Of a DNA stretch of 42,645 nucleotides, positions 38,743-42,645 are shown piece by piece (within the stretch, counting starts at the first letter, position 1; the number at the start of each line of letters is the position of its first letter). The DNA is from a virus. Below the pieces are notes generated by a model. The model did no database searches. It had not been told where the DNA came from and saw only the letters and a program-made list of their open reading frames with translations. The stretch spans positions 1-42,645 of IMG/VR virus record IMGVR_UViG_3300043219_000064. The stretch is one strand, 5' to 3'. A program made the translations under genes and the position numbers.

Positions 38743-39144
38743 ATGAAAGAAGTTTGGAAAGACATTGAAAATTATGAAGGATTGTATCAAGTTAGTAGTA
38801 TTGGAAGAATCAAAAGTCTGGAGAGAACAGTTTACGCAGGAAGCGGGAGAACAAGGATTCAACGCGAAAGACTTTTAACGAATTCAATTAATGATAACGG
38901 ATATTATAGAGTTAATTTATGGAGGAACAATATTTTTAAGGTTAGGAAAGTTCACAGACTGCAAATGGAAGCATTCGTTCCAAATCCTGAAAATAAGAGA
39001 ACAGTCAACCATAAGAACGGAATAAAAACAGATAATAGATTGTGTAATATGGAATGGGCAACTCACAGTGAAAATAATCAACATGCATGGGATAACGGAT
39101 TAAATAAAAAGCATAGATATGAAAAAGGAATTAAAATTTCTTAA
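38743..39144 (+). CDS. HNH homing endonuclease (NUMOD4-HNH)
   Basis: A 133-residue protein with NUMOD4 at the N terminus (EVWKDIENYEGLYQVSSIGR) and an HNH nuclease (VHRLQMEAFVPNPENKRTVN, HKNGIKTDNRLCNMEWAT). It interrupts the head operon between MuF and the protease, with its own promoter. Such free-standing endonucleases spread by cutting related phages at the insertion point. It overlaps the protease start by 26 bases. Confidence 0.88.
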   Translation: MKEVWKDIENYEGLYQVSSIGRIKSLERTVYAGSGRTRIQRERLLTNSINDNGYYRVNLWRNNIFKVRKVHRLQMEAFVPNPENKRTVNHKNGIKTDNRLCNMEWATHSENNQHAWDNGLNKKHRYEKGIKIS

Positions 39145-39844
39145 TATACCGATAGAAACAAAGGAAGATGCCAATGGTGAATTAATAATCACTGGACACG
39201 GAGCAGTCAAAAACAACATTGACAGCTACAAGGACGTGATTGTAGACGGTGCATTTACCAAGACTATTAAAGAGCAAGGTGATCGCATTGCGTTCTGCTT
39301 ACAACACGACATTAGAAACCCTATCGGAAAGATATTGGAGATTAAGGAAGATGAGAAAGGTTTATTCCTTCGGGTTAAAATATCGGATGCTGAAGGAGGT
39401 ATTAAGATAAAAGTTAAAGAGGGTATTTTAAAAGAACTGTCAATCGGCTATTCTGTTATTCAGGCAGAGAAAGGAGAGAAGGACGGTAAAGACGTTCTAT
39501 TTCTGCAACAAATCAAACTTTATGAAGTTAGTTTGGTAACACTAGCCGCCAATCCTTTAGCGATTATAGAAGGAATGAAAGCAGACGGTCAAAGTAATAA
39601 GGACGTTATAGAAGCTGAATTTGATAGCCTGTTAGCGATTGAAAGGAACAACGAAAAGAAATACGAGATAATGAAGTTAAAGGCACTTGTGATGAGTTTG
39701 CCGTTGAAGTCCACACCCACTCAATTTACTGTAGAATTAAAAGGTAAAGACCTTTTGGCAGTACTTGACCCGGGCAAAGATAGATACACGATTAAGGACA
39801 AGCCGCAATTAACGAAAGAAGATTATTTAGAAATATTAAAGTAA
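39119..39844 (+). CDS. Prohead protease, HK97 family
   Basis: A 241-residue serine protease with the catalytic pair visible: His63 in CLQHD and Ser108 in KELSIGY. The LYEVSLVTLAANPLAII segment completes the fold. It matures the capsid by cutting scaffold and capsid N termini. The C-terminal third is extra and may act as scaffold. Start overlaps the HNH gene end. Confidence 0.9.
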   Translation: MKKELKFLNIPIETKEDANGELIITGHGAVKNNIDSYKDVIVDGAFTKTIKEQGDRIAFCLQHDIRNPIGKILEIKEDEKGLFLRVKISDAEGGIKIKVKEGILKELSIGYSVIQAEKGEKDGKDVLFLQQIKLYEVSLVTLAANPLAIIEGMKADGQSNKDVIEAEFDSLLAIERNNEKKYEIMKLKALVMSLPLKSTPTQFTVELKGKDLLAVLDPGKDRYTIKDKPQLTKEDYLEILK

Positions 39845-39851
39845 TAACAAA

Positions 39852-41072
39852 ATGGAGAAAGAATTAAAAGACGCTTTGGTAGAGCACAAAGAAGCCATTG
39901 TGGTAATGGTAGAAGAATTAAAGACTGCCGCGGGTGATGACAAAACAGCACTCGAGCTTCAATTGACTGAAGCAAAGACAGCACGCGACACGATGCAAAC
40001 GCAATTAGACCAGATTGCCACCGATCAAAAGAATGCTAGATTAGACATTCAGAAGAAAGATGAGAAGCACGAAACTTTCGAGGAGTCAATGGGCAAACTT
40101 TTAAACTCAGATGAGTTCAAGGCTGCTAAGACGAAAGGATTTCCAGCGGGTAGTAATAAGTTTGAGGTTAAGGTTGATACTTCAGTAGTTACCGGAGACG
40201 TAAACAGAACGCGTCAGAACTTAACAATTGGGTTTGCACCTGAAAATCAATTGGCATTTATTGCTAATATGAGTCAGATGTTCATTGACCAAGATAAAAA
40301 TCGTGTGCTTTGGGTAGATGGTGCTTACACTTCTAATGTAGGTTATGTAAGTGAGGGTACAGGACAAGCAACCGCAGACGGTGGAACAGCTGTTGAGAAA
40401 TACAGGGAAATGTCCAAGATTTCGGCTAAGCTTCCTTTGACTACTGAAATGTTGGAAGATGAAAACTATGTGGCTTCGGCATTCCGGTCTAAAATGTCTG
40501 AGAAATCAGCGTTATTTACCGACGGCGAAGCTTATGACGGTGACGGTTCGGACGGTGGAGAACCGAAACACATTTATGGTATCAAAGGTCATGCAACCGC
40601 GTTTAGTGCTGCAACGTCTGGGACTGCAACGTCTGTTGTAGATGCTAATATTGGAGACTTAGTTGATGCTATGATCCTACAAGCAGAGAAAGCCAACTTT
40701 AGAACATCTAATGTTCTATGGATGAATCCGAGTGATTTCTTCAGCTTTAAAACTGCGAAAGACGACAATGGCAATTACCTTTTTGTTAAAGAGGTAAACG
40801 GTCAGTACTCAATTCAAGGGTTGAGGGTTATTCGTTCGAATCGTGTTACCGTTGGGGATATGCTTTTAGCTGATACTTCAAAGCTTCAGTACTGGACTAA
40901 GAGACGTGCTGAATTGAAATTCTCACAAATGAACGGAACTAACTTCGTTGATGATGTATGGACAGCAGTTATGTTTGTTCGCTCTCAAGTTGTTGTTGAA
41001 ACATTTGATAAGTTATCATTGATTTTTGTTGATGATATTGATGCCGCGATTACTTCAATCACTAAAGTATAA
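39852..41072 (+). CDS. Major capsid protein, HK97 fold
   Basis: A 406-residue protein. Residues 1 to about 95 are a charged coiled coil (delta or scaffold domain), cleaved or expelled in this family. The remainder has HK97 hallmarks: MFIDQDKNRVLWVDGAYTSN, AKLPLTTEMLEDENYVASAF and the C-terminal VEVF-like strand ending VVETFDKLSLIFVDDI. Placed directly after the protease. Confidence 0.93.
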   Translation: MEKELKDALVEHKEAIVVMVEELKTAAGDDKTALELQLTEAKTARDTMQTQLDQIATDQKNARLDIQKKDEKHETFEESMGKLLNSDEFKAAKTKGFPAGSNKFEVKVDTSVVTGDVNRTRQNLTIGFAPENQLAFIANMSQMFIDQDKNRVLWVDGAYTSNVGYVSEGTGQATADGGTAVEKYREMSKISAKLPLTTEMLEDENYVASAFRSKMSEKSALFTDGEAYDGDGSDGGEPKHIYGIKGHATAFSAATSGTATSVVDANIGDLVDAMILQAEKANFRTSNVLWMNPSDFFSFKTAKDDNGNYLFVKEVNGQYSIQGLRVIRSNRVTVGDMLLADTSKLQYWTKRRAELKFSQMNGTNFVDDVWTAVMFVRSQVVVETFDKLSLIFVDDIDAAITSITKV

Positions 41073-41076
41073 TATT

Positions 41077-41490
41077 ATGAAAAAGTTAGTATTATTTTTA
41101 GGACTGGTTTTGTTTGCTGTTGTAGCAATGGCACAAGCAAGCAATGGAGTAGTAGCATTTGACACAATCTTATCTACGGACGCTGAAACGGTTTATCAGA
41201 TTATCGACACACCGAATCCAATTACTAGAAATTATTCAGTAGCGATAGTTTCTATTCCGAATAACGTAAGTGGAACGGCAACGGTTACGGCTATGCCACA
41301 AGGCTCTTTAGACAATGTGAATTTCTTTGATTTGGAAGCCGCTGTAACAACTATTAATACTGCCGGAACGATAACTGTTACCGGATGGGAGTACGATGCT
41401 GCACCTTGGATTTACTACAGAATAGAACTGGTAAGTACAGGAACGGGGGTCACTGATCATGATGCACAATTAGGATTGAAACGATTATAA
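41077..41490 (+). CDS. Exported or capsid-associated beta protein
   Basis: From the ATG at 41077 the product has 137 residues: a signal peptide (MKKLVLFLGLVLFAVVAMAQ) and a beta-sandwich resembling decoration proteins (GTATVTAMPQGSLDNVNFFD; ITVTGWEYDAAPWIYYRIEL). It follows the capsid gene by four bases, the usual place of a decoration or head-fibre protein, so the signal peptide is puzzling. An in-frame start 51 bases earlier would lie inside the capsid gene and is rejected. Confidence 0.6.
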   Translation: MKKLVLFLGLVLFAVVAMAQASNGVVAFDTILSTDAETVYQIIDTPNPITRNYSVAIVSIPNNVSGTATVTAMPQGSLDNVNFFDLEAAVTTINTAGTITVTGWEYDAAPWIYYRIELVSTGTGVTDHDAQLGLKRL

Positions 41491-41550
41491 AGCGTATATG
41501 GTGAAAGGGTGGTTCGATTCCACCCTACGCACGAAACAGCACGAAAGTGC
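41491..41550 (+). other. tRNA-like stem and GNRA hairpin between genes
   Basis: GCGTA (41492-41496) pairs with TACGC (41526-41530), enclosing GGGTGG-TTCGATT-CCACCC (41507-41525), a perfect T-arm with a T-loop sequence. Anticodon and D arms are missing. A second hairpin GCAC-GAAA-GTGC follows at 41539-41550. It could be the remnant of a tRNA gene, an attP core matching a host tRNA end, or an RNA signal. Confidence 0.5.
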
Positions 41551-41564
41551 ATAAAACAATTATC

Positions 41565-41708
41565 ATGAAAGTTAGAAAATTTGAAGTAATCAAAGTTTAT
41601 CATGGAATCAAAGTAGGTAAGAAAGTAGGTTGTAGGTCTGAGGTAACGATCAAGAAAATGGTTGATCAAGGATTTTGGAAAGAAGTTAAATCTACTAACG
41701 AAAAGTAA
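41565..41708 (+). CDS. Short basic protein, paralogue of the next gene's N terminus
   Basis: A 47-residue protein (MKVRKFEVIKVYHGIKVGKK ...). Its F-V-K-x-Y-x-GIK-x-G-x-x-V ... K-x-M-x-x-x-G-F-W pattern matches residues 12-46 of the next protein (FRVSKDYCGIKKGEEV ... RKMIKKGLW). The two seem to be tandem copies of one small domain. Confidence 0.6.
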   Translation: MKVRKFEVIKVYHGIKVGKKVGCRSEVTIKKMVDQGFWKEVKSTNEK

Positions 41709-41713
41709 TTATC

Positions 41714-42199
41714 ATGAAAAATAGAACAGAAAAAGAGGTTAGAGAATTTAGAGTTTCCAAAGATTATTGTGGAATCAAAAAGGGCGAAGAGGTAAAGTCC
41801 AACAATCCTATCACACAAAGAAAGATGATTAAAAAAGGTCTTTGGATTGATGAAAAAGGGGCGGCAATTGAAGAGCAAAGAAAAGTCGACGAATTAGAAC
41901 GCGTAAGACTAGAAGAGGAAACAATTGAAACCGCAAGGTTGAAAGATATCGAAGACAAAGAAGTTCGGGAAGACAATGTACGACTAAAATCAGAACTGGA
42001 AGGAAAAGTAAAAGAAGTTGATGGATTGAAAGAGAAAATAACTACTGATACAATCAAAATGAAAGCCGACATTGACAAAGAGAAAGCAAAAACCGTAAAG
42101 GCAGAGGGTAACGAAAAGGCTGCAATTAAAAGGGCTGAGAAAGCAGAAAAAGAAGCGACTAAAAACAAAGCTATCGGAAACGCACTGGATAATAAATAA
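41714..42199 (+). CDS. Coiled-coil protein with N-terminal paralogous domain
   Basis: A 161-residue protein: an N-terminal small domain like the preceding gene product, then a charged coiled coil from about residue 55 to 150 (VDELERVRLEEETIETARLK, MKADIDKEKAKTVKAEGNEK). It lies between capsid and connector genes; similar Glu/Lys-rich proteins are minor head proteins in some phages. Confidence 0.55.
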   Translation: MKNRTEKEVREFRVSKDYCGIKKGEEVKSNNPITQRKMIKKGLWIDEKGAAIEEQRKVDELERVRLEEETIETARLKDIEDKEVREDNVRLKSELEGKVKEVDGLKEKITTDTIKMKADIDKEKAKTVKAEGNEKAAIKRAEKAEKEATKNKAIGNALDNK

Positions 42200-42202
42200 G
42201 TC

Positions 42203-42645
42203 ATGGATATTCGCTATTCAGCAATAACAGGAACTGAGCCACTAACCCCGGCAGAGGTAAAATCATGGTTAAAAGTTGATTTCGATACGGAAGATACTTT
42301 GATTACTTCGCTTATAACTCAGGTGAGAGAATTGGCAGAGGAAGCCGCCGGATTAGCGTTAATAGCCAAAACTATTGAATACTACGAGAACGACAGGGAT
42401 ATTTTATGCGATTGGATTAAACTACCTTATCCGGTACACAATGAAATCACAGAGGTTAAGCTTGATGGGACCGGGTTAACGTCCGAGAGTTATTCAAAAA
42501 CAGGATTAAACCAATTTTTGATAAAAGTAACCGGAACAACTACGGCAACCGATACGCTTAACGATAGTGGATTATTTGTAAAGTACACAACTAAAGATAC
42601 AACCATTGCCGGAATTAAGTTAGCCATGTTGAAAGAGATCGCTGA
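42203..42645 (+). CDS. Head-tail connector, gp6-like (5' part)
   Basis: The 5' part of the gene completed at 1-209: MDIRYSAITGTEPLTPAEVK, then SWLKVDFDTEDTLITSLITQ. Bases 42531-42645 duplicate 1-115, so on the circle the gene runs 42203-42530 and then 1-209 (178 residues). The description is given with the first feature. Confidence 0.85.
   Translation, partial: MDIRYSAITGTEPLTPAEVKSWLKVDFDTEDTLITSLITQVRELAEEAAGLALIAKTIEYYENDRDILCDWIKLPYPVHNEITEVKLDGTGLTSESYSKTGLNQFLIKVTGTTTATDTLNDSGLFVKYTTKDTTIAGIKLAMLKEIA
42531..42645. repeat. Terminal overlap identical to bases 1-115
   Basis: The 115 bases are the same without a mismatch, inside the connector gene. This is the usual sign of a circular assembly from circularly permuted phage DNA or from replicating circles, not a biological repeat. 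Confidence 0.9.

Noticed and set aside
41026-41076. Upstream start of the capsid-adjacent protein
   Set aside because: It overlaps the capsid gene; the start at 41077 gives a clean signal peptide four bases after the capsid stop.
1-42645. Temperate life style with integrase
   Set aside because: No tyrosine or serine recombinase motif was recognised in any product. A temperate life style is not excluded if the recombinase is host-encoded or too divergent to see.
42531-42645. True direct terminal repeats used for packaging
   Set aside because: The repeat is exact, only 115 bases, and lies in mid-gene, which fits an assembly overlap better.

Overview
The window is a complete tailed-phage genome from a Bacteroidetes-type host, opened inside a gene. 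The last 115 bases (42531-42645) repeat bases 1-115 exactly, so the molecule closes into a circle of about 42,530 bp and the split head-tail connector gene becomes whole. Host assignment is inferred from AT-rich DNA, starts without Shine-Dalgarno sequences, promoters of the TTG-N17..23-TAnnTTTG type, a DUF3127-like protein and several Sec signal peptides ending in Ala-Gln or Ser-Gln. No integrase, CI-like repressor, DNA polymerase or RNA polymerase was recognised.

Plus strand, late genes (31.4 kb through the circle joint to 13.15 kb): a lipoprotein; a leader with two promoter-terminator units; small and large terminase; portal; LamG-like and outer-membrane-like proteins; MuF; an insertion zone with an antisense tRNA and an HNH endonuclease; prohead protease; HK97-type capsid; signal-peptide and coiled-coil proteins; head-tail connectors and adaptor; tail terminator and tail tube; a tail assembly chaperone pair joined by a -1 frameshift; a short tape measure; a distal tail protein; a large fibre-like protein; then a lysis cluster with small membrane proteins, an M15 endolysin and a one-gene spanin. 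The layout indicates a siphovirus.

Minus strand, early genes (31.25 down to 20.49 kb): many small proteins, a free-standing small RNA gene, a Rad52-like annealing protein with a coiled-coil partner, a DUF3127/OB-fold protein, a YopX-like protein, a NinB-like protein, HNH endonuclease, SNF2-type helicase, an orphan amino-methyltransferase and replication-initiation-like proteins. Imperfect palindromes close to ATGACTTTTATCAT lie at nine intergenic positions and look like operators of one phage regulator.

The most unusual region is 13.5-20.4 kb. About 17 consecutive units of 0.2-1.05 kb carry one small minus-strand gene each (two in some), and one carries a C5 DNA methyltransferase. Units meet at short cores, usually AACGTT, GACGTT or GGCGTT. 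In nearly every unit the first 10-25 bases pair with one half of an internal site and the last 12-20 bases with the other half. The paired sequences differ between units while pairing is kept. This is the logic of integron gene cassettes and attC sites, but here the gene lies inside the palindrome and no integrase is present. I call it a CALIN-like or attC-like cassette array; the mechanism is inferred.
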